Below, one piece after another: positions 44,660 through 57,970 of a DNA stretch of 64,000 nucleotides. The position numbers and the translations under genes were made by a program. Source of the DNA: Leptobrachium leishanense. Taxonomy: Eukaryota > Chordata > Amphibia > Anura > Megophryidae. The notes under the pieces were generated by a model, which was given only the letters and a program-made list of their open reading frames with translations, was not told the DNA's origin and made no database searches. The DNA lies in assembly GCA_009667805.1 (NCBI GenBank), contig CM019063.1, positions 407,842,959 to 407,906,958 of the forward strand, given 5' to 3'. How positions within the stretch are numbered: position 1 is the first letter of the stretch; each line of letters begins with the position of its first letter.

Positions 44660-45065
44660 ATCCTCTGTAGCTCCGTCCTTTGTGTCCAGAGCCCTGTGAG
44701 GCAGCAGATCCACCTGGTGAGACCAGAGAGGAGATCCAGGCTGAGGGTCCTGGGAGTGAGCGGCCTTCTGAGGAAAGCTGTTTGAAGATCACTACCACAT
44801 TGGGGGTACATGGGCACCTGAATATCTTTGAAGACCCATATCAGACATCCACCCTAGAGCCTAGGTTAGGCTCATGAATATGTGAGTAGAATCATCATTA
44901 TTCCATCTTCCTCATACAGTGAACCAATATATTGCGCGATGATATTTTCTCTCTTGTAGAGAGGCTTTATTCAAGAGTGATTTTAATGAGAAGATTAAGA
45001 AGAAGAATCCAAGGACATGTAAAGTGCACTTTCGTATTTCCAGTTTTGTACTGGCGCTCCATTGA
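44660..45065 (+). other. Exon-like segment in the hAT 5' region, possible captured gene pieces
   Basis: Preceded by a pyrimidine tract and tctgtag (44663-44671), a 65-codon frame (44680-44877) reads MCPEPCEAADPPGETREE, SCLKITTTLGVHGHLNIF and EDPYQTSTLEPRLGS. A second acceptor-like ttttctctcttgtag at about 44946-44960 is followed by a frame reading EALFKSDFNEKIKKK and NPRTCKVHFRIS. Neither resembles the transposase or any domain I recognise. The splice-site-like context and codon-like content suggest captured host exons or 5' exons of the transposon transcript. This is inference. Confidence 0.35.
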
Positions 45066-45179
45066 CTGTTTTATTGTCTGTTTCTTAGGTTCTTAGGGGA
45101 ACCTCCATATTCATTGTGTAGCGTTTACGACCTTGCACTTATCCTGAGAGCGCTTCACTGTTCTTTCTACTAATTTCTA

Positions 45180-45540
45180 TAAAATATTTGGGAATTGTTA
45201 TACTCCGTGTGTTCTCACTGGCTGCCACCAAGTATTTTGGGGGTCAGTAATTTCTACAAAATATTTGGGAATTGTTATAATCCGTGTGTTCTCACTGGCT
45301 GCCACCAAGTATTTTGTGGGGTCAGTAATTTCTACAAAATATTTGGGAATTGTTATAATCCATGTGTTCTCACTGGCTGCCACCAAGTATTTTGGGGGGT
45401 CAGTAATTTCTACAAAATATTTGGGAATTGAGGTAATCTGTGTCTTCTCACTGCCAGCTATCAGGGGGTCTCACTGATTTATAGGAGGTTTGTGGGAATT
45501 GTAATCTGTGTCTTGTCACTGGCTGCCAGCTATCAGGGTG
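45180..45540 (+). repeat. Tandem repeat, 77-79-bp units
   Basis: Three to four nearly identical units with ctcactggctgccaccaagt, attttggggggtcagtaatt and tctacaaaatatttgggaat, the last ones diverging (gctgccagctatcaggg). Located inside the hAT 5' region before the Tc1 insertion. Confidence 0.88.
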
Positions 45541-45553
45541 TCTCACTGAGTTA

Positions 45554-47172
<1,619 letters not shown>

Positions 47173-47300
47173 GATACCAGAGTTCTGGAAATCTTTAATC
47201 TTTATACCAGAGTTAAATCAGAGTTCTGCAGCATATCTCCAATTTTTATAACAGAACTGAATCAGAGTTCTGTATATATTTAATCAATATATCACTCACC

Positions 47301-47987
47301 ATGTCAGAAAGACCAAAAAGGACAGGCAGACACTCCCAGACACAGATAACAGGGCAAGCAGCCTCTGTGTCGGGAGGCTGTGCCTTTGGTCGTCGTGGAC
47401 ATGGTGCATCCTCTGCAGGGGCACGCTTGTCCTTTCTAACTGGTGCTGGTCGTCTTAAGCAGCAGCAACATACAGAGAATTTAATGGATTGGCTAACCAG
47501 GCCATCCTCATCCTCCGAGTCCTCTGCCAGCCAGGCTTGTAGTGCTTTACAGTCCACCTCAGCTGCCAAAGCATCTAATGCAGCCTCCATGTCCACAGCT
47601 ACTCCTGCCGTAGCCTCACTATCACACACTGAGGAGTCAGCTGAATTGTTTGACTACAATGACAGTGACATGCTGCTTGAGGATGCGCAGCAACTACAGT
47701 GCTCTGATTCAATCTCTGAGGTTGAGGAAGGGAATATAATCAACCTAGAGAAAGGGGGTGCCAGTGATGACACACAAATAACTGGCACTCATGTTGCCTC
47801 AGCAGCTGCAGCATACTGCCAAGTTGGCTCCAGTGATGAGGATATGGGGGTGATGACAATGATGATGAGGTCACTGACTCCACCTGGGTGCCTGATCGAA
47901 CAGAGGAGTCAAGTGAGGAGGAGGAGGCACAACAAACACGAGGCACAACGTCCTCTATGACCAACCGTAGCACTAGCCAGTCCAAGG
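47301..47987 (+). pseudogene. hAT transposase, N-terminal part
   Basis: Begins MSERPKRTGRHSQTQITG with a low-complexity, Ser/Ala-rich and acidic region (SSSSESSASQACSALQS, HTEESAELFDYNDSDML). A one-base shift at about 47850 moves the frame to the one reading PDRTEESSEEEEAQQTRG up to the MITE at 47988. The sequence continues beyond that MITE at 48769, as shown by the gtccaagg duplication. Long disordered N-termini are usual in hAT proteins of this type. An alternative start further in is possible. Confidence 0.75.
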
Positions 47988-48760
47988 TAGGGATGTGCGT
48001 TTCGGGTTTCGGAATTTCGGAACTTTCACGAAATTTCCCGATTCGTGTCTTCGGATTCGGCCGAATTTCCGAATCGGGTCGGACCCGAAAACCGGTAGAT
48101 CCGAAAAGTTTTCCGAGCCGAAACGAAAAATTTTCGTATTTTTCGAATGGAATTGAAATGGGTCAAATCGAAATTTATTTTTGCTCTATTCATGATTTCG
48201 GTTCCATTCGTGAATTCGGTTCCATTTCGGTAATTCTGGAAATCGTATATTTAACTATTATCGGTTATATCGCTGATTCTGTAAATTTTGTATTTGTAAA
48301 TGCGTATCACGTGTTTCTTGTGGCATTCGGGTCAGTTTAGCGTTTTTTAAATCGTTTTGTTCATTTTTTTGTTCCTTGGCTTTCATACCATTTTAATATG
48401 ATTAAATAAAGTTGTGAAATGTATATTCAATTATTCATAAGAAAAAAAGGATCTTTATTTAATAAAAAAAAACACGATAGAATCGCCAGAATTATCGTAG
48501 ACACTTTGAAACGAGGAGAACAGACGTTCCGAAAAAACGAAAATTTCCGAAATTTCCGAAAAGTCGATACAAAAAACAGGCAAAGTGACCTGAAAACACG
48601 AAAAATGGTCTATATTCCTAAAAAAAATGTACACGAAAAACGAGCCTAACCGAACCGAATCGAAGCAGAAATCGGTCGAAACGAGCCGAATCGAAAGGTT
48701 TAAACATCCGAACAAATCGAACCGAATCGAACCGAAAAAAAAAATCGGTGCACAAGCCTA
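47988..48760 (+). mobile_element. hAT-type MITE (TAGGGATGTGCG...GTGCACAAGCCTA) in the transposase gene
   Basis: 773 bp with an exact 8-bp target duplication gtccaagg at 47980-47987 and 48761-48768. It is very rich in ttcgg, ccgaa and aaacga words. A second copy in opposite orientation, with a further insertion, is at 53099-55220. No transposase. Confidence 0.92.
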
Positions 48761-48768
48761 GTCCAAGG

Positions 48769-51265
48769 CTTCAGATGTCAGAGCTGCTCAGGTGCAGAGC
48801 GCTGTTGTCTCAATGCACACATCCAGGAACTCTGCTGTCTGGGAGTTCTTTAAGAAATGTGCAGCAGACCCCACCGTTGCTATTTGTAATCTATGTCAGA
48901 TGAGGCTCAAGCGTGGGAAAGATACCGGACACTTGGGTACCACGTGCTTGAGGCGACATATGACCACCTGCCATGCATCCCGTTGGTGCAAAACTTTGCG
49001 TAGGTCCTCCTCACCTGTCTCTACCCCCACTATATGTCCTGCCATGTCATTGACTCAAACCTCCACTGACAGGGATGATGCTACAGTAATGGATGTACCA
49101 GGTCCTTCCTCACAATGTGACAGCATCCCATCAGCTGAAGATTTACGCAGTCAGATTACGTTGCCCCAGCTGCTGCAGCGTAAAAAAAAATATAGTCCCA
49201 ACCATCCCCAAACACAGCGTCTAAATGCCAGCTTAGCAAAATTACTCGCATTGCAGCTGCTGCTGCCTTTCCAGCTGGTGGACTCTGCTCCCTTCCGTGA
49301 ATTTGCTGAATGTGCTGTACCACAGTGGCATGTTCCAAAACACCATTACTTTTCACAGAAGGCCATTGCAGCAATATACCAGCATGTGGAAGACAATGTA
49401 ATCGAGTCATTGGGAAAGGCAGTCAGCAGCAAGGTGCATGTGACTTTAGACACGTGGTCCAGCAAGCATGGACAGTGCCGATACATTTCCCCCATGGCAC
49501 ACTGGGTAACTCTGATTGCAGCTGGGAGGAATCCAAGGCGGGGCTCTGTGCTGGAGCTTGTTCATCCACCACGCCTCCAGAAAGCTGCTTGTATGAGGTC
49601 TGTCTGCTCCACCAACACCTCTCCCTATTCCTCCTCCTCCTTCTCTGTCTCTGGCGAAGTGGCAGTTAAACTGAGTATAAGTGGCAGGGGCTACACAATG
49701 GCTCAAGCAAAAATATGCCATACTGTGCTTGAGCTGGTTTGTTTAGGGGACAGGAGCCACACTGGGCCAGAAATTCTGTCAGCTCAGCAGGGGCAGGTGC
49801 AGAGATGATTAACACCACGCCAGCTTCAGCTGGGAATGGTCGTCTGTGATAATGGCAGCAACCTTCTCTCCGCCCTACACCTGGGTAAGTTGACGCATGT
49901 ACCATGCCTAGCACCTGTCCTAAATCTGGTGGTACAGCATTTCCTAACCAGGTACCCAGGGCTGGCAGAGCTTCTCAGCCAGGCCAGAAAAGTCTGCAGC
50001 CACTTCAGACAGTCATTCCCAGCAATTCGCCTGGCAGAAATTCAAAGAGAATTCCACCTTCCCACAAACCGTCTGATCTGTGACATGCCCACCAGGTGAA
50101 ACTCGACATTAGCAATGCTGAAGCATCTGCACAAGCAGCAGAGGGCCATCGACGAGTACCTGTGTGAGTATGGCACAAGGACAGGTCAACTTTTTTTCCC
50201 CCCCGCAGTGGCTGGTGATCAAGGATGCATGCACTGTACTGTCACCATTTGAGGAGGCAACGAGGATGGTGAGCAGGGACAGTGCATGCATCAGTGACAC
50301 AATTCCTTTAGTGTTCCTGCTTGAGCACACTCTGCGGGGAATTATAGATGTGGCTCTAGAGGCAGAGCAGCGGGAGGAAGAGGAGGCCTTTCCTAGCTCT
50401 GAAGACCCCAGTCTTTCCGCAGACAGCATTTCAGCGGGTCCTCCTCAGATCAGACAGGAGGAGGATGAGGAGGAGGAGGAATATTTAAGTAGTGGGGGCA
50501 TTGAAGGTGTGGATTACTCAAGGGAGGGTTTTGTGTCCCCAGAAACCCAAGGACTAGTACGTGGCTGGGAGGAGGAAGTGCACGATGGGGTCATCCTCCT
50601 CATTGACTAGGAATACTCGGAAGCTAATGCCACCTCCAACCTACGCTGCATGGGCTCCCTTATCCTGCAAAGCTTGCTAAAGGACCCCAGGATTCGTGCT
50701 ATCAAGGAGAGGGATCATTACTGGTTGGCAAGCCTTCTTGATCCACGATACAAGGGTAAAGTTGCAGAGCTCATCCTGCCCGCAAAGAGGGAGGACAGGA
50801 TGAAAAAACTTGAGGACGCTCTAAAGCGACACTTGTGCTTCTGAGGCTGCGGATGATCAGAGGAATAGAGGTGAAGGCCGGGGCCGCTTGACTGACGCCT
50901 TTTTAAAAAATTTTAGTCCACGACGCCCAGGGACGTCAAATGTAGGCACCCATTGCCAGCGTCTTCACCGTATGGTGCAGGACTACCTAGGGGCAAGGGC
51001 AGACCTGGATACGTTTCCAGCAGATGATCCACTGGCTTACTGGGTGTTGAGATTGGATCACTGGCCAGAATTTAGCCAATATGCTATGGAGCTACTAGGT
51101 TGCCCTTCATCCAGCGTGCTTTCTGAAAGGACGTTCAGTGCCGCTGGAGGTTTTGTCACAGACAAAAGAGTGCGTATGTCCACCGACTCTGTAGACCGGC
51201 TGACATTTATAAAAATGAATCAGTCCCGGATCAGCAGCTATCAATCCCCTGACATAATCCCCTGA
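48769..51265 (+). pseudogene. hAT transposase, main part
   Basis: A BED-type zinc finger comes first: SAVWEFFKKCAADPTVAI, CNLC, then RRHMTTCH (about 48830-48985). The catalytic domain follows with VHVTLDTWSSKHGQCRYI (first Asp, about 49435), VVCDNGSNLLSALHLGKL (second Asp, about 49840), VPCLAPVLNLVVQHFL, and CDMPTR*NSTLAMLK where a Trp codon has become a stop (50097). Then QWLVIKDACTVLSPFEEA, LASLLDPRYKGKVAEL, and the C-terminal dimerisation block PLAYWVLRLDHWPEFSQY, SSSVLSERTFSAAGGFV, ending IIP at 51265. Breaks: TGA at 49806, TGA at 50097, a shift in the T7C7 run near 50195, TAG at 50608 and a shift near 50845. Clearly a pseudogene. Confidence 0.9.
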
Positions 51266-51312
51266 CATAACGGAATAGATCAGGGATTTCTTCTGCATTC
51301 ACAAAACCTCCA

Positions 51313-52200
51313 CAACTGAACTCCTACACAATACCACAAAAGGGTTATGGTGTGAAGGCACTTGCTGCCATGAAAGGCACATTATTTGGTGCACTGACGC
51401 CATTACCAGATTTTTATCATTTTAAGTTTTTGAACCGCATGGTCCAACCCTGCACTTTTCCACAATACCACAAAAGGGTTACGGTGTAAAGGCACTTGTT
51501 GCCACCAAAGGCACAATATTTGGGTGCACTGATGCCTTTACCAGATTTATATCATTGTGATTTTTTTGAACCGTAGGGTCCAACCCTGCACTCTTCCACA
51601 ATACCACAAAAGGGTTACGGTGTAAAGGCACTTGTTGCCACCAAAGGCACAATATTTGGGTGCACTGACGTCTTTACCAGATTCATATCTTTTTAATATA
51701 GAACCGCATGGTCCACCCCTGGACTCTTCCACAATACCACAGAGGGGTGTTACTGTATGATGGCACTTGCTGGCCTGGCACCAAAGGCACAATATCTTGG
51801 TGCACAGACATCTTTACCAGATTCATATCTTTTTAATATAGGACCGCATGGTCCACCCCTGCACTCTTCCACAATACCACAGAGGGGTTACTGTATTATG
51901 GCACTTGCTGGCTTGGCACCAATGGCACAATATTTGGGTGCACTGACACCTTTACCAGATTCATATCTTTTTAATATAGGACCGCATGGTCCACCCCTGC
52001 ACTCTTCCACAATACCACAAAAGGGTTACGGTGTGAAGGCACTTGCTGCCATGAAAGGCACATTATTTGGGTGCACTGCTACTGACGCCTATATTACCAG
52101 TTTTTTATCATTTTAATATTTGACCGCATGGTCCACCCCTGCACTCATCCACAATACCACAGAGGGGTTACGGTGTGACGGCACTGTTGCCAACACTAAA
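51313..52200 (+). repeat. Tandem repeat, about 130-140-bp units, seven copies
   Basis: Each unit has tccacaataccacaRaRggg, ggtgtgaaggcacttgctgc and ggcacaatatttgggtgcac, then accgcatggtccacccctgc. Unit starts are near 51321, 51458, 51596, 51728, 51869, 52007 and 52148. Located between the transposase and the right end of the hAT. Confidence 0.9.
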
Positions 52201-52730
52201 GGCCCAATTTTAAAGCACCTATTGTTACTTTCATCCACAGCCTGCATAAATTTCACCATAATTTAGCCAAAAGATCACTAAACTTGTTCTGCGCGTCCTA
52301 AAAGGTCTCCACTTTTAATACAGACTACCGCCCCAAGCAGTTGTTTATGAATAGATTAAAGGAAAAACGTTTACCGTCATTTGAAATGTAATTTTTATGT
52401 TTTTAAATGTTTCTATACATCCTAAAATCCAGGTTATGGGGACCTCTTAGACACGATATTTGAAGGAATTTTTCGTTTTTATTTTTAACCCTTATTTCAT
52501 GGAAAACTCACTGTCCCTTTAAAAACGTTTTTTTTAAAACTTTTTGTCCTTGTTTCCTGTCGCCTAGGGCACTACTCGGACCCCCATACACATTTTATGG
52601 CAAATATCTTGCATATATGCCCTCTTGGAGGGGACTCTAAAAACCGAACTTTTGACTCCCATTGACTTGCATTGTTCGAGTTCGAATGCGAACCGAACTC
52701 GGCGGTGTTCGGCTCATCCCTAATCCAGAT

Positions 52731-53098
52731 AAGCCCACTCCAATTATGCAAACACACAGGGCCAGATTAAGATCTCTATGGTCCTGGAGCTAAAGATTTT
52801 GAATGGATTTTTTGTCATTTAGTGAAATGAAAACATTTTATATCCTTTTACAATTACGTGCAATTTTGCTGCATTTCGGTGATTCCATTTTGCTGAAAAT
52901 ACAGTGAATTTGCCATTTAGTGAATGTTCACCACATTTTGCCGAAAATGGAGTCTCCGAAGCAGTTATCAGATGTTGGCGAAAATTGCACCAATAACCAC
53001 TGAATCACACCGAATTGGCGAATTCCTCTGGAACTGGGGAAAAAAAAGCTCTCCTATTTTCCTAATAGGAGCTTAAATCAGTAAAAATGTGCGTAAAT
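52731..53098. other. Repeat fragments between two hAT elements
   Basis: Contains cagggccagattaaga (52748) and sequence like catttagtgaatgttcacca, which resembles the interior of the MITE at 32825. No complete element resolved. Confidence 0.4.
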
Positions 53099-55220
53099 TA
53101 GACTTGTGCACCGATTTTTTTTTCGGTTTGATTCGGTTCGATTCGTTCGGATGTTTAAAATTTTCGATTCGGCTCGTTTCGACCGATTTCTATTTCGATT
53201 CGGTTCGGTTCGGCTCGTTTTTCGTGTACATTTTTTTTTCCGAATATCGACCATTTTTCGTGTTTTCGGGTCACTTTGCTCGTTTTTTGTATCGACTTTT
53301 CGTGATTTCGGAAATTTTCGTTTTTGCGGAACGTCTGTTCTCCTCGTTTCAAAGTGTCTAACTCTATTCGTTTTGACGTAAACTACTATTTACTTTTACT
53401 TTTTTTATACTTTATATATTTTTTTATAATAAATTTTTGGTTTGTTTTTCGGATCCGATAATTCATTCTGTCGATACGATAATTCTGGCGATTCTATCGT
53501 GTTTTTTTTTTATTAAATAAAGATCCTTTTTTTCTTATGAATATGCATTTCACAACTTTATTTAATCATATTAACCATTTCGCTGCTGAGGCTTTTCCCG
53601 CCTCTGTGCTGAGTTCATTTTTACTGGTTTCGCTCATCATGTTTAAACGTGTTTTGAAGCCTTATTTTAGTATATGACCCAGACATATTATATATCGTTC
53701 TTTCCGTCAGACTCGGCAGATTCATAATATGTCATTATTATATGTATACGTCATGACCTGTCTGTATATTATAACAAAAAATGCAATAAAATATGAATTT
53801 TCAATAATTTACAACGTGTAAAGTGTTTTTTTTTTCACATTTTAACATGCGAGCAATTGCGGTTATATTTTGTATGGGGTGTGCTTGTTAAAAAAATTAG
53901 AGATGGGGTCTCGTTACATTTGTTTTTGGGGACAATTACGCGATTTTTAACAAACGCACCGCATACAAAAATCGTTAGTGCAGCATCATTGTTCACATTT
54001 TAATTGAAATGGGAACAATATTGCTGCATGAACAAACCAAAAAAAGAAAAAAAACTTGTTTATTTTCTTTTATAATTTTTTTTAAATATTTTTTTATTTT
54101 TATTTTTAATTTTTATTTTTAAAATGCTCTGGCCGATCCAACAGTACCAAACTTTAACCCCTAGCTGCCACGGATCGGGAGATAGGGGGTTCATTGGAAC
54201 CCCTATCTCCACCATTGGTGGCAGCTAGGGGTTAACTCCAGGACTGGCGTCATCGTGCTATGCACGATGACGCCAGTCCTCAGGGGGAGTTCCCGGAGGC
54301 TTGGCTGACATCCAAGATGTCGGCCAGCTCCGGGAAAGGATCACGAACCGGCGCTTTTCAGCGCTGATTCGTGATCCGGCCCCCATGGGGTTAATGCCAG
54401 GTACCATTTGGAAGGGCAGGCTGTGCCCTTCCAAATGGTGCCGGGGTTAACCTCCTGCACGCTGCCGATTGGGAGGGAGAGAGGTCCAAAGGACCTCCCC
54501 CCTCCCTTTTAGGCGCCTCCTCCGCACATGCGGGGGGCGCCTGAATTAGGTGTCATCGCGCACCCGCGATGACACCTAATTACTCCGGCGGCGGTTCCGG
54601 GTGCTGGGCTGACATCGAGGATGTCAGCCCGCACCGGGGGGGCCAGCGATTGGCCGGAACCCGGCCGAACGCTGGCCCCAAAGAGAGGACGCGCTCAGCG
54701 CGTCCACCGCATGGAACGCTACATGCGGTTGGATGCGCTGAGCGCGTTCATAGCATTGAAGTGGTTAAAATGTTATGAAAGCCAAGGAACAAAAAAATGA
54801 ACAAAACGATTTAAAAAACGCTAAACTGACCCAAATGATCTGACTTTAAAAATAAAAACCAGAACAAAAGGTTTTAAAACTGAAAAATAGTTGATCAAAT
54901 ATATGCATTTACAAATACAAAATTTACAGAATCAGCGATATAACCGATAATAGTTAAATATACGATGTCCAGAATTACCGAAATGGAACCGAAATCACGA
55001 AAGGAACCAAAATCATGAATAGAGCGAAAATAAATTTCGATTTGACACATTTCAAGTCCATTCGAAAACTCCGAAAATTTTTCGTTTCGGCTCGGAAAAC
55101 TTTTCGGATCTGTCGGTTTTCGGGTCCGACCCGATTCGGAAAATCGTCCGAATCCGAAGACACGAATCGGGAAATTTCGTGAAAATTCCGAAATTCCGAA
55201 ACCCGAAACGCACATCCCTA
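53099..55220 (-). mobile_element. hAT-type MITE, second copy, carrying a TTAA insertion
   Basis: Reverse-oriented copy of the family at 47988-48760: starts tagacttgtgcaccgattt and ends cgaaacgcacatcccta, with a perfect 8-bp duplication gcgtaaat at 53091-53098 and 55221-55228. It has about 110 bp more interior sequence than the other copy (around 53360-53480) and a 1190-bp TTAA element inserted at 53575. Confidence 0.92.
53575..54764. mobile_element. piggyBac-type (TTAA) MITE, hairpin-rich
   Basis: Flanked by TTAA at 53571-53574 and 54765-54768; ends CCATTTCGCTGCTGA and CATTGAAGTGG. The empty site is visible in the sister MITE (catattaaaatggt on the reverse strand near 48395). The left half is AT-rich. 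The right half (54150-54764) is CpG-rich with about nine consecutive hairpins, for example cccctagctgccac with gtggcagctagggg, gactggcgtcatcgtgc with gcacgatgacgccagtc, and ttaggtgtcatcgcg with cgcgatgacacctaa. No transposase. Confidence 0.88.
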
Positions 55221-55228
55221 GCGTAAAT

Positions 55229-57106
55229 AATAAAGTACTTTAACAATAAAAAGACATCAGCGTTCCTTGGTCGGCGATCAGGTCCAGTCAGTGTGGGACC
55301 TGCTCTAAATGCTAAGCACAAATCGCAGTTACAGCACCCCACAACAAAACGGACCACCAGGGCTGCAGAGGATGCCGCCAATGGTAAACGGTCCAAGCGG
55401 CTATCCGTGTGATGCGGCCGGCCGGGACCCAGAGTGTGCCGCGGACCCACATTAGGATGTGCCCAGGCAAACCTGGCACACCCCGTGCCCATGCCTATGA
55501 TCATTACCTAGTTATTCAATATCATTCGGTAGTTCTCAATGAAAGTACTTGAAATGATTCACGTACATATGAAATAATAATATATCCAAAGGAAGCAACA
55601 GTAATATTTATTAATCATTTTACTCAGATTAGAGTAAGAAATTGAAGCACTACTCAAGCAAATAATATGCTGATGTTACTCATGTTTCTAAATGTTGTTT
55701 ATGTCACAACTCTATATATAAAATAGTAATGTTCCCTTTCCCTTGTAAGACAGTCCCCACCCTAAGTATTTGGGGTGGGCTGGCAAGGATAGCAGGGCCC
55801 TCCTTGCAATCACGCACGCCAAGTTTTGTGAGGATCATCCTCTCAGCACCAATCTTCTGCTGACTAAATACAGTGTCGGCTGCATCGGATTGTCTGTACA
55901 TGCATCACTGCAGGCAACAGGCTTCCACTGGGTCACTTTAATAATTTATAGTATAGTAATAAGTAGAAACAAAATTTTCCCTCGCAGACTAAAGCTTCTC
56001 TGCCATGCCATCAAGCCTTGAGGAAACAGGTTGCATAGTTAATTAAAACAGCTCAGCTTAATTTTTTTCCTGACCCTAGCAGTCTTCAGGAGCCTACAAA
56101 CTCTTCCTTGTACAGAGTAGGGGTAACTTCATGATACAAAGTGTCAGAAAACAGATTGCAAATAGCAAGTGTTTGGCTAAAAAGTAAAAAAAAAGTCATT
56201 ATTTGGCAATCCATTCCAAAGATTTAAAGAGAATCATGATGCAAGTACAACGACGGGGAGCATACATAGGTTATATTTGAAGACTACAAGACAATCACTT
56301 TAACAAAGCAATACAATCCATATCACACAGAAGTAGAGGATGTAGGAGATGCAAAATGACAACCAGGCAAGGGTGACTCTTATTGCTGCAGCTGTGGAGC
56401 TTCAGAACATCTACAGACATTCTGCATAGCAGAGGAGGATGAATATGTGTTTGTGTGACATTTGCCATCATCGTGATCAGGCTGTAGTAAAATAAAATTG
56501 CTTTTTCACTTCCAAGGTTTCTAAAGCAATTATGTTGAAAAACTGACTGTACATATTTTAATGAAACTTGCCTAGTTTTTATCCTTTACTCTCTTGGAAA
56601 AAATAGCATTCTCCTCATTGAATTATTTGTCATTGCTAAAAGATTATTAGCAAATCATCTCTGAGAGTAATGAGGTTAATATGCAACATCTCAAAAAGGT
56701 AGAAGGTTGTTTGAAAGATTAAAGCATAAGTTAAATATGAACTTGTTTTATTTGTTTCAAAAATCCACTCTCGTGCACGCAGGCCTAGCAGGCATATTTC
56801 ATATTCAGTGTTACGGATTGTTAGAGTCAAAACTCTTACCGAAAAATACTCTTTCCACATGAGCTTCTCTCTGATAGCTTTATCCCATATTCAAACTCCT
56901 TTCCAATGAAAGATTCCTTTTTTTTTATGTTATTTTTTCCGATGATGCTGTCTCACTTTTTTGACAGTGTATAAGCTATTTACTTCAGTGTGGTTATACG
57001 TATGTAACATATATCTGAATCCTATGTATTTTATTCATCTTGCAGACATACCAATGAGGTGTCCATGTATCATTTTAAACTTCCCATACCTGCCTTTCAT
57101 TTACTC
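55229..57106. other. No feature recognised
   Basis: A GC-richer patch at 55260-55500 gives way to ordinary AT-rich sequence. No domain or terminal repeats seen. Confidence 0.45.
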
Positions 57107-57109
57107 TAT

Positions 57110-57970
57110 CAGGGTTATTCAAAGAGATCCGAAATGTGGCCGAAAGGTAACCGAACAGTGAAATTCAGCGTACGGTTACCTTTTCTGGCCATTTGGCTAT
57201 CCAGAAATCTTGGTGAATTGCCTGCACATACGGTGCCTGTTCGTTGCCTGTTCGAGGGCAGTGAAATCCTCATAGAGAAGCAATGCTTCGTCTATTCAGA
57301 GAACAAAAAACAGCAGTGAAAAGTTGCCGAATTGCCCTGCTGTTCAGTGGTTTCATGCGACAGATTTATCCAGGTGAATCCCATAGGCTTCAATGTTAAA
57401 AATATTCCTGTTTTAATACAATATCTAATAAACCGTTGATTATAATATTCTTCAGTAAAAAATCTCCTTATTTTTAGATTTTTAAGAATCTTTTAGGCAT
57501 TGCTCTGTATTTTTTTGTGAAATTTTTTTCCGTTTTTTTTTTAATTGTCTTTTCTTTTTTCTGTAACAGCCCTTTTTATTATCATTCATTGGATCTTATA
57601 TGTAAATTTCAGACATTTTCTTTCTGTAGTTTCTTCGCAAACAGCGTTTCACTTTTCAAACATTCAAGCGTACTGTTTATTTTTTTCCACTCCATTCGTC
57701 TGCGGTGTTGGCTTTTTTCGGTGGCTGCTCTGTGCTGTGATCGGCGGCTGCTCGGGTTTCTCTGGTGTGTTCGGCGGGGTTAATCCAGATGTTTTGTGGT
57801 GAGTGTTCGTCGGGTTTGCGGCGGCTTTTCGCTGCACTACGACGGCCCTATGGTGCTTGCTGAATACACCGCAGGGTCGCCGAAATGAGATTGCCAAATC
57901 GCACCGAAATGAAGAGAACGAAAAGTCACCGAACGTGCGGTGACTTTTTGATTCTCTTTGAATAACCCTG
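57110..57970. mobile_element. MITE with CAGGGTTATTCAAAGAG ends, second copy
   Basis: Starts cagggttattcaaagagatc and ends gattctctttgaataaccctg, with TAT on both sides. Homologous over its length to 35673-36508, including ggtaaccgaac, the reverse-oriented core near 57410-57500 and accgcagggtcgccg. Confidence 0.87.

Noticed and set aside
48455..48715. Phenylalanine- and serine-rich open frames in the MITEs at 47988 and 53099
   Set aside because: They arise from ttcgg/ccgaa-rich noncoding sequence and are not conserved between the two copies.
50150..50210. A short intron in the hAT transposase (gtgagt ... ttttttcccccccgcag)
   Set aside because: It would be only about 43 bases long and the break is better explained by indels in the T7C7 run.
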